In this document: positions 24,694-33,492 of the stretch, one piece after another | Position numbering within the stretch: the first letter of the stretch is position 1 | Layout of the letters: each line of letters opens with the position of its first letter | Assembly (NCBI RefSeq): GCF_000328705.1 | Contig: NC_019673.1 | Location: 3,720,001 to 3,784,000, forward strand | Length of the DNA: 64,000 nt | Source of the DNA: Saccharothrix espanaensis DSM 44229 | Lineage (GTDB): Bacteria; Actinomycetota; Actinomycetes; Mycobacteriales; Pseudonocardiaceae | Direction: 5' to 3' | The notes under the pieces: model-generated | The model's database searches: none | Told to the model about the DNA's origin: nothing | The model's input: only the letters and a program-made list of their open reading frames with translations | Translations under genes and position numbers: made by a program

Positions 24694-25191
24694 GTGGATC
24701 TCCCCGACGAGCTGCGCGACCGGCTGTCCGGGCTCGACATCGACCTGCTGCACGGTCGACTCCGGCCGGAGGTGGCGGTCTGGCTCGCCTGCGACCTGCT
24801 CGTCGCGGGTGTCGACACGCCGGCCGTGGTCGACCTGGCCGGCGAATCGCCCACCCGGCTGACCGCCGGCGACGCGATGCCGATCGTCCGCGAAGTACTC
24901 GCCGAACTCGGCTTCGGGCCCGTGGACCTCACGCAGCGGCCGTGGGCGGTGGCGCGTGACGTCGCCCGCCGAGTGGCAGCCGGAACCCTGCCGCCCGAGG
25001 TCGGCGTGGGCTACCTGTACTGGATGTGGCCGGACTGCGACCACCACGACGTGATCCGCGCGCTGCTCCCGCCGCTCGACGAGTGGCACGACGCCCTGCC
25101 CTCGCAACGCGACGAGGAGGCGCTCCGAGCGCGGATGCGGGAACTCGCCCGGGACGTCGTCCTGGTGGCCGACCAGCGCCTGGCCGGCTGA
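24694..25191 (+). CDS. hypothetical protein, 165 aa
   Basis: Not recognised. Soluble, acidic, helical. Starts GTG 24694, 33 bases after the TetR stop, so possibly co-transcribed. It contains the stretch GVGYLYWMWPDCDHHD but no motif I can assign. Ends four bases before the convergent monooxygenase gene. Confidence 0.7.
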   Translation: MDLPDELRDRLSGLDIDLLHGRLRPEVAVWLACDLLVAGVDTPAVVDLAGESPTRLTAGDAMPIVREVLAELGFGPVDLTQRPWAVARDVARRVAAGTLPPEVGVGYLYWMWPDCDHHDVIRALLPPLDEWHDALPSQRDEEALRARMRELARDVVLVADQRLAG

Positions 25192-25195
25192 CGGG

Positions 25196-26242
25196 TCAGC
25201 CGAGTTCCTTGCGCACCAACGGCATGACCTCGGTGCCGAGGAGTTCGATCGCCTCCATCACCAGCTTGTGCGGCACGCCGGACCAGTCCATGTGCATGGC
25301 GTACCGGTTCGCGCCGGTCAGCCGGCCGACCGTGATCAGGCGTTCGGCGACCTCGTCCGGGCTGCCCGCGAAGATCGACTGCGCGCCTCGCGTCCACTCG
25401 TCGTAGTCGGCGCGCGACGGGATCGACCAGCCGCGGGCGCGTGCGCCGTACTTCATGGTCTGCAACCAGTACGGGTAGTACGCGTCCTTGGCGTCCTGGG
25501 AGTTGCGCGCGATCAGGCCGACGGCGCTCATCGTCACGTGCAGGTCCTCCGGCGCGTGGCCGCCCGCCTCGCCGGCCCGGCGGTACAGGTCGACCAACGG
25601 GCCGAAGCGCTCCGGCAGGCCGCCGATGACCGCGTACACGATCGGCAGGCCGAGCAGGCCCGCGCGCACCGACGACTCCGGGTTGCCGCCCGTGCCGACC
25701 GAGATGCGCAGCCGGTCGCGGTAGGGGCGCGGCAGGACGTGCGCGTTCTCCAGCGGGGCGCGGAACTTGCCCGACCAGGTGATCGGGTCCTCGCGGTCGA
25801 GCCGGAGCAGCAGCGCGAGCTTCTCCTCGAACAGCTCGTCGTAGTCCTCCAGTCGCGCGCCGAACAGCGGGAACGACTCGGTGAACGAGCCGCGCCCGGC
25901 GAGCAGTTCCGCGCGGCCCCGGCTGAGCTGGTCGAGGGTGGTGAACTGCTGGTACACCCGCACCGGGTCCTCGGTGCTGAGCACGGTGACCGCGCTGCTG
26001 AGCGTGATGTTCTCGGTGATGCTCGCGGCGGCGGCCAGCACGGTGGCGGGGTTGGAGATCGCGTAGTCGGCCAGGTGGTGCTCGCCGAGGCCGTAGAAGC
26101 CCAGACCGAGCTCGTCGGCGAGCTTGATCCGCTCCAACTGCTGGGCCAGCGCGTCGGCGACGCTCACCTGCTCCCCGGTCGCCGGGTCCGGGTGGCGGTC
26201 GGCGAAGCTGAGGAGCCCGAGCTGCATTCCGTTTGTGGACAC
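25196..26242 (-). CDS. luciferase-like flavin monooxygenase (LLM class)
   Basis: 348 residues, TIM-barrel LLM family. Typical segments: LGLGFYGLGEHHLADYAISNP near the N-terminus, FTTLDQLSRGRAELLAGRGS, and VGTGGNPESSVRAG. Uses FMNH2 or F420 with O2 to oxidise an organic substrate; the substrate is unknown. Start GTG 26242, with an internal ATG five codons on as an alternative. Divergent from a MarR regulator with three matching operators between them, so probably derepressed by a small aromatic or oxidant. Confidence 0.9.
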   Translation of the reverse strand: MSTNGMQLGLLSFADRHPDPATGEQVSVADALAQQLERIKLADELGLGFYGLGEHHLADYAISNPATVLAAAASITENITLSSAVTVLSTEDPVRVYQQFTTLDQLSRGRAELLAGRGSFTESFPLFGARLEDYDELFEEKLALLLRLDREDPITWSGKFRAPLENAHVLPRPYRDRLRISVGTGGNPESSVRAGLLGLPIVYAVIGGLPERFGPLVDLYRRAGEAGGHAPEDLHVTMSAVGLIARNSQDAKDAYYPYWLQTMKYGARARGWSIPSRADYDEWTRGAQSIFAGSPDEVAERLITVGRLTGANRYAMHMDWSGVPHKLVMEAIELLGTEVMPLVRKELG

Positions 26243-26302
26243 GTCATCAATCTACCGGCACAATGATGACACGTCAACAATCGATTGATGACGCGTCAAC
26301 AA
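26233..26302. promoter_or_regulatory. three MarR operator sites
   Basis: Site 1 TTGTGGACACGTCATCAA (26233-26250), site 2 ATGATGACACGTCAACAA (26263-26280), site 3 TTGATGACGCGTCAACAA (26285-26302). Site 3 is an 18-bp palindrome around TGACGCGTCA with one mismatched pair; the others are close variants. Site 3 contains TTGATG (26285-26290), which with TACCGT (26308-26313) after 17 bases makes a -35/-10 pair for the MarR gene, so bound repressor would block its own promoter. Site 1 covers the start codon of the monooxygenase. Confidence 0.85.
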
Positions 26303-26320
26303 GTTGCTACCGTGGGTCCG

Positions 26321-26779
26321 GTGGACGAACCGCGATGGCTGGACGAGCGCGAGGCCCGGGTGTGGCACGCCTACCTCGACCTGAACCGCGAGCTGCACGG
26401 AGCCCTGGAACGCCAACTGGTCCGCGACTCGGGGCTGTCCAACGCGGACTACTCGCTGCTGGCCCCGCTGTCCGAGGCGCCGGACGGCCTGGTCCGCTCC
26501 CGCGAGCTGGGCGTCCTGGTGGGCTGGGAGCGCAGCCGGCTGTCCCACCAGGTCGGGCGGATGGAGAAGCGCGGCCTGGTGGCGCGCGAGGAGTGCCCCG
26601 AGGACGCGCGCGGCTCGATGGTCCGGCTCACCCCGGCCGGCCGGGCGGCGATCGAGGCCGCCGCGCCCGCGCACGTCCGGACCGTGCGCCGGTACCTGTT
26701 CGACGTGCTGTCCGCCGACGAGCTCGACGTGATGGACCGCGCGTTCACCCGGGTCCTGGCGCGGATCGAAGCTGACTGA
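26321..26779 (+). CDS. MarR-family regulator
   Basis: 152 residues. Family features: opening VDEPRWLDEREARVWHAYL, winged-helix LVGWERSRLSHQVGRMEKRG, wing CPEDARGSMVRLTPAG. GTG 26321 is preferred to ATG 26288 because the latter lies inside the operator and because a -10 box ends seven bases before 26321, giving a leaderless transcript. Controls itself and the divergent monooxygenase. Confidence 0.93.
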   Translation: MDEPRWLDEREARVWHAYLDLNRELHGALERQLVRDSGLSNADYSLLAPLSEAPDGLVRSRELGVLVGWERSRLSHQVGRMEKRGLVAREECPEDARGSMVRLTPAGRAAIEAAAPAHVRTVRRYLFDVLSADELDVMDRAFTRVLARIEAD

Positions 26780-26810
26780 GTTCTCAGCAAGCGTGCGTTA
26801 GCGTGCGAGC

Positions 26811-26834
26811 TGTCCGTACGGTGCCGTACGGACA
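26811..26834. promoter_or_regulatory. perfect palindrome upstream of the DUF3995 gene
   Basis: TGTCCGTACG, four bases (gtgc), CGTACGGACA: two perfect 10-bp arms, 20 bases before the DUF3995 start and 31 after the MarR stop. Size and symmetry fit a TetR-type operator. No TetR gene is immediately adjacent, so the regulator may be encoded elsewhere. Confidence 0.7.
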
Positions 26835-26853
26835 GGTTCCGCGGAGGTGCGTG

Positions 26854-27270
26854 ATGACGTTGTTGGCCCTGCTCACAGCCCTGGCCCTGGTGGCGATCGG
26901 CGGGTTGCACGTGGTGTGGGCGTTCTCGCCGTGGCCGCTGCGCTCGCGCGAGGAGTTCGCGAGCCGGGTCGTGGGCGTCCCGACCGACCGGCTGCCCTCG
27001 CGCGGGCTGACCCTCGCCGTCGCCGGGCTGCTCGCCGTCGCCGCCTACCTGGTGGCCGCGCGCGGCGGTCTGGTCGGCGCGCCCGGCCCGGCCTGGTTGA
27101 CGGTCGCGGGCGCGGCCGGCGTCGCTGCGGTCATGCTGCTGCGCGGCGCGGGCGGGCTGGTCTCGTCGGCCCGTCAGGACACCGAGTTCGCCCGCCTCGA
27201 CCTGCGGATCTACTCGCCGCTGTGCCTGGGCCTGGCCGCCGCGACCGGTCTGGTGGCCGCTTTGGCGTGA
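26854..27270 (+). CDS. DUF3995 membrane protein
   Basis: 138 residues, four predicted membrane helices; begins MTLLALLTALALVAIGGLHVVWAFSPWP and contains LDLRIYSPLCLGLAA, as in DUF3995 proteins. Function unknown. RBS GCGGAGG and ATG 26854. Preceded by a perfect palindrome that may regulate it. Its last 60 bases overlap the convergent gene. Confidence 0.8.
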   Translation: MTLLALLTALALVAIGGLHVVWAFSPWPLRSREEFASRVVGVPTDRLPSRGLTLAVAGLLAVAAYLVAARGGLVGAPGPAWLTVAGAAGVAAVMLLRGAGGLVSSARQDTEFARLDLRIYSPLCLGLAAATGLVAALA

Positions 27271-27767
27271 CCCGCCGGGGACGACACGAGGTGCACCCGG
27301 TCGGTCGACCGGTCCACGACGACGGTGACGTGCCGGCTCCCCGAGCCGACCACCACCAGCCACGACTCCACCCGGGCACCGGCGGCGAACGCCCACCGGG
27401 CACCGGACCCGGCCGGCGGCGTGATCGGCGCCGCGCCGCCGGCCCACACCACCGGCGGCGTCGCGGCGTCGACGCCCAGCGAGGCCAGGAACGAGGTCAC
27501 GACCGCGCCCGACGCGGTGAAGTCCAGCGCCACCGACCCGTCCGGCCCGACGTGGTAGCGGGCGTCGCCGCGGACGCGGGCCGGCAGCGTCACCAGCGCC
27601 AGGCGCTGCGCGCCGTCGAACGGGACACCGGGATCACTGCCCGGGTACGCCAGGGGTTCGGCGTCCGCGGGCGGCAGCAGCAACGCGGCAGTGGCCACCG
27701 CCGCGCCCGCGAGCGCGACGGCGACCACCAAACGGGTCCTGACGGCCACCTGGCCAGTCCTCCTCAT
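27210..27767 (-). CDS. hypothetical secreted/anchored protein, 185 aa
   Basis: Not recognised. Residues about 10-36 (RTRLVVAVALAGAAVATAAL then LLPPADA) form a signal peptide or signal anchor; the rest is predicted extracytoplasmic and beta-rich (VTVVVDRSTDRVHLVSS). No cysteine pair or catalytic motif. The C-terminus overlaps the DUF3995 gene. Confidence 0.65.
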   Translation of the reverse strand: MRRTGQVAVRTRLVVAVALAGAAVATAALLLPPADAEPLAYPGSDPGVPFDGAQRLALVTLPARVRGDARYHVGPDGSVALDFTASGAVVTSFLASLGVDAATPPVVWAGGAAPITPPAGSGARWAFAAGARVESWLVVVGSGSRHVTVVVDRSTDRVHLVSSPAGHAKAATRPVAAARPRHSGE

Positions 27768-27769
27768 CC

Positions 27770-27796
27770 AAGCGATCCAAGCGATCCAAGCGATCC
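27770..27796. repeat. 9-bp tandem repeat
   Basis: Three exact copies of AAGCGATCC followed by a partial fourth (AAGCGGTC), directly upstream of the 27767 start codon, where the leader of that gene would lie. A slippage-prone tract that could vary the distance to the promoter. Confidence 0.8.
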
Positions 27797-27852
27797 AAGC
27801 GGTCAGAGCAGTCCGAGCGGTTCGCGCCGCGTGACCGGTCGGCAGCGGGAAC

Positions 27853-29622
27853 TCAGGGCTTCTCGGGCACCAGCCCGAACTCGGTCAGCAGCTCGCCGAC
27901 CTCGGTGTCGTCGAGCTTGCCGAGCAGCCACCGCCGCAGCACGGCGGGACCGGGCAGGTGCAGTTCCTTGCCGTCGCGCAGCCTGCTGGTCGCCGCCAGC
28001 AGCGAGCGCACGTCGTAGGTCGACCCGAACACCTCCGGCACGCCGCGGTCCACGTCGAGCAGCGTGTACACGGCCTCCATCGGCGTGCGCACCGAGTACT
28101 CCGTGGTGAAGATGCAGTCCCGGCTGGTCTCCGCGAACTGGCCGATGAACGCGAAGTTCACCGAGCCCTCCGGCACCACCGCCGGCCGGTCGCCCGCCCG
28201 GCGCGGCATGAAGAACGACGTGACGTAGGGCATCATCACCGGCACGGTCTTGGCGCCGGTCGCGGCCAGCTCGGGGATCTCCTCGACCGGCACGCCCAGG
28301 TGGTAGAGCCACTCCCGGGTGATCTCCTCGCCGGTGCACTCCTGCATCGTCTTGGGCACGAAGTCGCCCGGCGTGTCCACGAACAGCGAGTACACCCAGA
28401 CCACGATCTCGTCCGGCTTCTGCAGCTTGAAGTGCGGCTGCCGGTTGACCGTCCAGCTCAGCAGCCAGCTGGAGTCCTTGGCCGTGACGATGCCGCCGGT
28501 CACCACCCGCCCGCTGAACGGGTCGCGCTTGCAGATCTTCTGGATGTACTCCGGGATCCGGCGGTCCACGGTGGTGACGGTCGCCGACTCCCACTTGGTC
28601 TGCGGGATGTGCGAGCCGAACACGTCCGGCCGGCCGAACGACGGGTCGTTGGCCGCGATCCGCCGCCACAGGTCCCACGCCGGCGCGGGGCCCTCGTCGA
28701 GCTTCGCGGGCGTGTGGTGGTCGCCGTTGGAGGAGTTCTCGGTGAGCGAGCCGATCGTCATGAACAGCAGGTCGTCGGCACTGAGGTCGACGCCGCCGTC
28801 CGCGCCGTCGCGCACCCACCTCAGCCGGGTCGCCTGCTTGCGCTCGGCGGTGATGTCGAAGTCGACGTCGGTCACCTCGGTGCCGAAGTGGAACACCACG
28901 CCCTGCGCCAGCAGCCACTTGTACAGCGGCAGCACCAGCGACTCGTACTGGTTGTACTTGGTGAACTTCAGCGCGGAGAAGTCCGGCAGCCCGCCGATGT
29001 GGTGGATGAAGCGGTGCAGGTACAGCTTCATCTCCAGCGCGCTGTGCCACTCCTCGAACGCGAACATGGTCCGCCAGTACAGCCAGAAGTTGCTCTTGAG
29101 GAAGTCCTCGCCGAACACCTCGTCGATGCGCTTGCCCTCCACCTCCTCCCGGGTGGCCAGGAAGATGCGGATGATCTCCTTCTGGGCCTTGTCGCTCAAC
29201 GTGAACAGCCCGTCGGTGTGCGCGTCCTGCCCCTGCTCCACGGTGGCGCGCTGGAGCGAGCTGTTCGGGTCGTCCTTGTTGAGCCAGTAGAACTCGTCGA
29301 GCACGCTCGCGCCGTCGACCTCCAGCGAGGGGATCGAGCGGAACAGGTCCCACAGGCACTCGAAGTGGTTCTCCATCTCCCGGCCGCCGCGGATCACGAA
29401 CCCCTTGCGGGGCTCCTTGATCCCGTCGAGCGCGCCACCGGGGAGGTCCAGCCGCTCCAGGACGGTGATCCGGTGACCGGGCAGCTGCGCGTCGCGGATC
29501 AGGAACGCCGCGCCCGCCAGGGAGGCCAGGCCCGCGCCGACGAACCACGCCGACTTGTCGTCCACGCCCTCGGGTTTGCGCGGTCGGGCGAACGCCTCGT
29601 AGTTCCCGTTGCTGTAGTACAT
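27853..29622 (-). CDS. ohyA: oleate hydratase
   Basis: 589 residues, full length for the family (formerly myosin-cross-reactive antigen). FAD-binding GAGLASLAGAAFLIRDA near residue 30, the conserved block RGGREMENHFECLWDLFRSI, and YNQYESLVLPLYKWL. Adds water across the cis-9 double bond of oleic acid to give 10-hydroxystearate. FAD is structural and required. It detoxifies free unsaturated fatty acids. Follows a 3-hydroxyacyl-CoA dehydrogenase gene by 42 bases on the same strand, likely one operon. Confidence 0.95.
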   Translation of the reverse strand: MYYSNGNYEAFARPRKPEGVDDKSAWFVGAGLASLAGAAFLIRDAQLPGHRITVLERLDLPGGALDGIKEPRKGFVIRGGREMENHFECLWDLFRSIPSLEVDGASVLDEFYWLNKDDPNSSLQRATVEQGQDAHTDGLFTLSDKAQKEIIRIFLATREEVEGKRIDEVFGEDFLKSNFWLYWRTMFAFEEWHSALEMKLYLHRFIHHIGGLPDFSALKFTKYNQYESLVLPLYKWLLAQGVVFHFGTEVTDVDFDITAERKQATRLRWVRDGADGGVDLSADDLLFMTIGSLTENSSNGDHHTPAKLDEGPAPAWDLWRRIAANDPSFGRPDVFGSHIPQTKWESATVTTVDRRIPEYIQKICKRDPFSGRVVTGGIVTAKDSSWLLSWTVNRQPHFKLQKPDEIVVWVYSLFVDTPGDFVPKTMQECTGEEITREWLYHLGVPVEEIPELAATGAKTVPVMMPYVTSFFMPRRAGDRPAVVPEGSVNFAFIGQFAETSRDCIFTTEYSVRTPMEAVYTLLDVDRGVPEVFGSTYDVRSLLAATSRLRDGKELHLPGPAVLRRWLLGKLDDTEVGELLTEFGLVPEKP

Positions 29623-29664
29623 CCAGTGCCCTTCCCGTGCGCCGGTCCGGCCCCAGTGCGTGCG

Positions 29665-30516
29665 TCAGTACTTGTAGAAGCCCTCGCCGGCCGCGACGCC
29701 GAGCTTGCCCTTGTCGATGTAGTTCTCCTTCATCCACGCGGCGAGCGCGCGCGCCTTCTCGTCGCCGTGCGAGAGGATGTTGTACGGCGTGTTCAGGCCG
29801 ACGATGTCGTAGATCTGGAACGGCCCCATCGGCGCGCCGGTCGCGATCCGCCACACGTTGTCCACGTCGTGCGGGTCGGCGTACCCGCCGGCGGCGAGTT
29901 CGGCGGCGGCGTTGAGAAACGGGACGAGCAGCGAGTTCAGCACGTACCCGGCCTTCTCCTTGCGCACCGGCACCGGCACCATGCCGATGTCGGCGGCGAA
30001 CGCCAGCACCCGCTCGACCACGGCAGGGTCGGTGTCCGGGGTGCCCATCACCTCGGCGGTGTTGAACTTCCACACCCGGTTGGCGAAGTGCAGCGCGAGG
30101 AACCGGTCCGGCCGCCCGGTAAAGTCCTTGAGGTCGCTGGGCAGCAGCGTGGAGGAGTTCGTGGCGAACACCGCGCGCTCCGGCGCGACGGCGGCGAGCC
30201 GCTGGTAGACGTCCTGCTTGATCGACGGCTGCTCCGGCACCGCCTCGATCACCAGGTCCGCCTCCCGCGCGGCCTCGGCCAGGTCGGCGGTGGTGGTGAT
30301 CCGGGTCAGAGCCTCCTCGGCCTTGCCGTCGGCGGCACCGGGGACCTCGTCCCGGTAGGTGTCCACGAGCGCGGCGAACCGCCCGCGGGCCTGCTCCAGC
30401 ACGTCCTCGCCGATGTCGTAGGCGACCACGTCGAAGCCGCTGTAGGCGGTCTGGAAGGCGATCTGGGACCCCAGCACGCCGGTGCCCAGCACGGTGACCT
30501 TCTTGATGTCGCTCAC
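29665..30516 (-). CDS. 3-hydroxyacyl-CoA dehydrogenase (3-hydroxybutyryl-CoA type)
   Basis: 283 residues, stand-alone dehydrogenase. NAD-binding VTVLGTGVLGSQIA, catalytic Ser/His region NSSTLLPSDL and HFANRVW, and the C-terminal domain ending GEGFYKY. The usual family sequence has HFFNP at the His site; here HFANR, a variant seen in some actinobacterial members. Oxidises 3-hydroxyacyl-CoA with NAD+. GTG 30516 is preceded by AAAGGTGGA. Linkage to oleate hydratase suggests fatty acid handling. Confidence 0.9.
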   Translation of the reverse strand: MSDIKKVTVLGTGVLGSQIAFQTAYSGFDVVAYDIGEDVLEQARGRFAALVDTYRDEVPGAADGKAEEALTRITTTADLAEAAREADLVIEAVPEQPSIKQDVYQRLAAVAPERAVFATNSSTLLPSDLKDFTGRPDRFLALHFANRVWKFNTAEVMGTPDTDPAVVERVLAFAADIGMVPVPVRKEKAGYVLNSLLVPFLNAAAELAAGGYADPHDVDNVWRIATGAPMGPFQIYDIVGLNTPYNILSHGDEKARALAAWMKENYIDKGKLGVAAGEGFYKY

Positions 30517-30958
30517 TTCGTCCACCTTTCCCCTCGCGGGCAGTGCGCCGGGGGAGCCGGGAACCGCACCCGGCACCCCGCCGGCGTGCGGCGGCGGGCC
30601 CGGCACGGGAACCCTGGCGGTACCGAGGAGCCCGACGCCCTCCCCGCCGCAGTGGGTGCGCTCGTCGGTGAACGTACCGGGCGGTCGGACGACCGCAACT
30701 CCACCGCGAACCAGCCCCGGCACGCCCGCTACCTGCGCGTTACCGCTGTCGCCACCATCGGGTGACCGGGGGTCCGCGCGGTGCGGCGGGGCCTACCGGG
30801 CGTTGTCCGGACAGCCGGCGGCGGCGTTTGCGGCGACCCGGTCGTGATCGCTTCACCGGTGCCGGTCGGTCGTGGGTCACACCGGTGCCGGGATGATCGG
30901 GGGACGTGAGAGCGTTCGACCTAGTGCGTACCGACCAGTTGAGGAGTGGAGCGACAAC
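30517..30958. other. divergent intergenic region
   Basis: 442 bases between the dehydrogenase (leftward) and msrA (rightward). No supported gene. It must contain both promoters. Direct repeats of a CACCGGTGCCGG-type element lie around 30853-30892. No long palindrome seen. Confidence 0.5.
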
Positions 30959-31462
30959 ATGGCCACGGTGACCGAGAAGGCCGTCCTCGCGGGTGGCTGC
31001 TTCTGGGGGATGCAGGACCTGTTCCGCCGCCACCCGGGCGTGATCGCCACCCGGGTGGGCTACACCGGCGGTGACGTGCCGAACGCCACCTACCGCGACC
31101 ACGGCACCCACGCCGAGGCCATCGAGATCGAGTTCGACCCGGCGCTGCTGGCCTACCGGCAGGTCCTGGAGTTCTTCTTCCAGATCCACGACCCGACGAC
31201 CCGCGACCGCCAGGGCAACGACATCGGTACCAGCTACCGGTCGGCGATCTTCTACGAGAGCGACGAGCAGAAGCGGGTGGCCGAGGCGACCATCGCCGAC
31301 GTCGACGCGTCCGGCAAGTGGCCCGCGAAGGTCGTCACCGAGGTCACCCAGGCGGGCGACTTCTGGGTGGCCGAGCCGGAGCACCAGGACTACCTGGAGC
31401 GTTACCCGAACGGGTACACCTGCCACTACGTGCGGCCGGAATGGCAGCTCGGCGAGCGCTGA
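30959..31462 (+). CDS. msrA: peptide-methionine (S)-S-oxide reductase
   Basis: 167 residues. Catalytic Cys14 in AGGCFWG, the GYTGG motif, [17 protein letters not shown], and a C-terminal CHYVRPEW that can hold the resolving cysteine. Repairs methionine-S-sulfoxide with thioredoxin. ATG 30959 follows GAGGAGTGGAG. Overlaps or abuts the MOSC gene downstream. Confidence 0.96.
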   Translation: MATVTEKAVLAGGCFWGMQDLFRRHPGVIATRVGYTGGDVPNATYRDHGTHAEAIEIEFDPALLAYRQVLEFFFQIHDPTTRDRQGNDIGTSYRSAIFYESDEQKRVAEATIADVDASGKWPAKVVTEVTQAGDFWVAEPEHQDYLERYPNGYTCHYVRPEWQLGER

Positions 31463-31959
31463 CCGCCGAGGTCGTGGCGCTGCACGTCTCCCCGGTGCAC
31501 GCCTACGAGGGGCGGCCGGCCGACGGGCCACGACCCGACCCGGGGCCGGTCTCGCGCGACCACGTCGTGGTCCGCGCGGGCCTCGGCCTGGTCGGCGACC
31601 GGTACTTCAACCACGCCGCCCACCGCCGGGCCGCCGTGACGGTCTTCGCCGCGGAGTCGCTGGAGGGCGTCGCCGCCGGGCTCGGCCTGGCCGCGGCCCC
31701 GAGCCCGCTGCTCGTGCGGCGCAACGTCGTGCTGCGCGGGTTCGACGTCGACGGGCTGGCGCGGCACGACGTGTTCGCCCTGGACACCGGCGACGGCCCG
31801 GTGCGCTTCGAGGCGCACCGGCCGGCCAACCCGTGCGCGTGGATGGACGCCGTGATCGCGCCCGGCGCGTTCCGGGCGATGCGCGGCCGGGGCGGCGTGC
31901 GGTGCGTCCCGCTGGACGACGGCGTGCTGCGGCTGGGCCCGGTCACCGTGACGGTGTGA
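31441..31959 (+). CDS. MOSC-domain protein
   Basis: 172 residues, YiiM-like MOSC fold: [18 protein letters not shown] at the start, [25 protein letters not shown] and PCAWMD with a likely sulfur-carrying cysteine (NPCAWM). MOSC proteins handle sulfur or molybdenum cofactor chemistry, for example detoxifying N-hydroxylated bases. ATG 31441 overlaps msrA by 22 bases; GTG 31474 is an alternative. Co-transcription with msrA is likely. Confidence 0.87.
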   Translation: MAARRALTAEVVALHVSPVHAYEGRPADGPRPDPGPVSRDHVVVRAGLGLVGDRYFNHAAHRRAAVTVFAAESLEGVAAGLGLAAAPSPLLVRRNVVLRGFDVDGLARHDVFALDTGDGPVRFEAHRPANPCAWMDAVIAPGAFRAMRGRGGVRCVPLDDGVLRLGPVTVTV

Positions 31960-31977
31960 GCCGGCCACCCTCACACC

Positions 31978-32577
31978 GTGATCAGGCCAGTGTCCGCCGA
32001 CGACCTCGACCGCGCCGCCTCGATCGTGGAGGACGTGCTCGCGGCCGCCGTCGACCGTGACTGGCGCGCGGCGACCGGCACCGGCGAGCTGAACGCGCGC
32101 GACACCGCCGAACACCTCGGTGACTGCCTGCTGTCCTACGCCGCGCAGCTCATCGCGACACCGCCGGGCCGGTACGTCCGCTTCCTGGCCGTGGCAGACA
32201 AGGACGCCTCCGCCGCCGAGGTGCTGGAATTCGCGGTGACCGGCGCCCGGATCCTGTCCTCGGTGGTGCGCACGAGCCCACCGACCACGCGGGCCCACCA
32301 CCCCACCGGCCTCGCCGACCCGGCGGGGTTCGCGGCGATGGGGTGTGTGGAGGTCCTGGTCCACGGCCTGGACATCGCGCGCGGCCTCGGTCTCGACCTC
32401 ATAGCGCCCGCCGACCTGTGCGAACCGGTGGTGGCCCGGATGTTCCCGCACACCCCCGCCCCGGACCTCGACCCGTGGACCCACCTGCTGTGGGCCACCG
32501 ACCGCATCGCCGTACCGGGCCGGCCCGCCCAGACCGGCTGGCGCTGGCGTGGCGCTCCGCTGGACGAGGACGCGTGA
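31978..32577 (+). CDS. DinB/mycothiol-dependent maleylpyruvate isomerase-like protein
   Basis: 199 residues, helical-bundle fold of the DinB-like superfamily. The three expected metal ligands are visible: His in AEHLGD and the E-x3-H pair in EVLVHGLD. Members use mycothiol or bacillithiol in isomerisation or conjugation reactions. Starts GTG 31978, 18 bases after the MOSC stop, so probably the third gene of the msrA operon; a thiol-related defence role is plausible. Confidence 0.8.
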   Translation: MIRPVSADDLDRAASIVEDVLAAAVDRDWRAATGTGELNARDTAEHLGDCLLSYAAQLIATPPGRYVRFLAVADKDASAAEVLEFAVTGARILSSVVRTSPPTTRAHHPTGLADPAGFAAMGCVEVLVHGLDIARGLGLDLIAPADLCEPVVARMFPHTPAPDLDPWTHLLWATDRIAVPGRPAQTGWRWRGAPLDEDA

Positions 32578-32699
32578 CGCCGGCCGCCCCGGGTCCCGGC
32601 ACTCTCCTCCGCTGAGCGGCCTTCGTCCCAGGGTCTTCTCGGGCGTTGATCGCGTCGGCGTGCCAGGCTCGCCCGCCCGACGCGGCAGTCGTGGGAGCG

Positions 32700-33035
32700 C
32701 GACCACCAGGGAGACCCGAGACGGCAGCAGCCCGGCGGTCAGTTCGAGCAGGATCGGCAGAAGCCCCTGTGCCGGCAGCACGCCCGCGAGCGGCCGGACG
32801 GTCGAGACGATCACCGGCAGCACGGGCAGGGCCGCGTCGAGCGCGGCGAGCAGGACTTGCGACCAGGCCCCGCGAGTCGCCCGACCAGCGGCAGGACGGC
32901 CGCCACGGCGGTCGGCAGCGCGCCGCCGATCTGCACCGCCACGGGCGTGAGCACGGCCAGTCGCCGGGACAGGGCCGGGACGACGATCCGGAGCGCCTGC
33001 GCGAACGACTGTCCGAAGTGGACGATCAGCGGCGC
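32700..33035 (-). pseudogene. broken phage tail tape-measure-like fragment
   Basis: On the minus strand, reading down from about 33030, the DNA encodes APLIVHFGQSFAQALRIVVP and, further on, VLTPVAVQIGGALPTAVAAV. After one frameshift (near 32875) it continues AWSQVLLAALDAALPVLPVI, then LLPILLELTAGLL. Such runs of hydrophobic amphipathic helices with recurring VIV/LAP are typical of phage tape-measure proteins. No start, and no continuous frame. A prophage or tailocin relic. Confidence 0.5.
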
Positions 33036-33476
33036 TGCCGCGCGCTACGGCGAGCCGGGGTGATCGACCGCCAGGGCGGCGAGGTGGACTCGCTGGGCCA
33101 ACGGACGACGGGAGTGCGCGCCACGACCACCAGCGAGGTGAACGCGGCGGCGCGGCGGTGTGGGGATCAACGCCGGGCAGCGGCCCGGCGGGTGTCGCCG
33201 GCGCGGTGTTCGGCGGGGTGCCGGCAGGCCGGGCCGGGCCTCGATGCCGACCCAGGCCGCGTTCGGGACGGCGACCGACACGCCTGCCCGGTCGGTGTCG
33301 TGTTCCTCGCTGCGCGATACCTCGCCGATACCGTCGTGATCAAGCTCGATCCGGACCAATCGCGCGTCCTGCCTGGCGACCGGCCGTCACCGAATGGGGT
33401 TGTTCCTGCGGCGGACGTGAATACCCGAGGGTGGGGTGGGCACTCCGCCGAGGTCCGTGGTTCAGCCTCACCCTTC
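33036..33476. other. non-coding or decayed region upstream of the small peptide gene
   Basis: 440 bases with no supported gene. Short frames have no ribosome-binding sites and read as Arg/Pro-rich noise. It should contain the promoter of the peptide-SagB operon; I could not place a convincing -10/-35 pair. Confidence 0.4.
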
Positions 33477-33492
33477 GAAGGAGGTGTTGACC

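Noticed and set aside
31426-32823. 465-codon frame antisense to the MOSC/DinB-like genes
   Set aside because: Most of it is the antisense shadow of two real genes; only its first ~60 codons coincide with the tape-measure relic, described separately.
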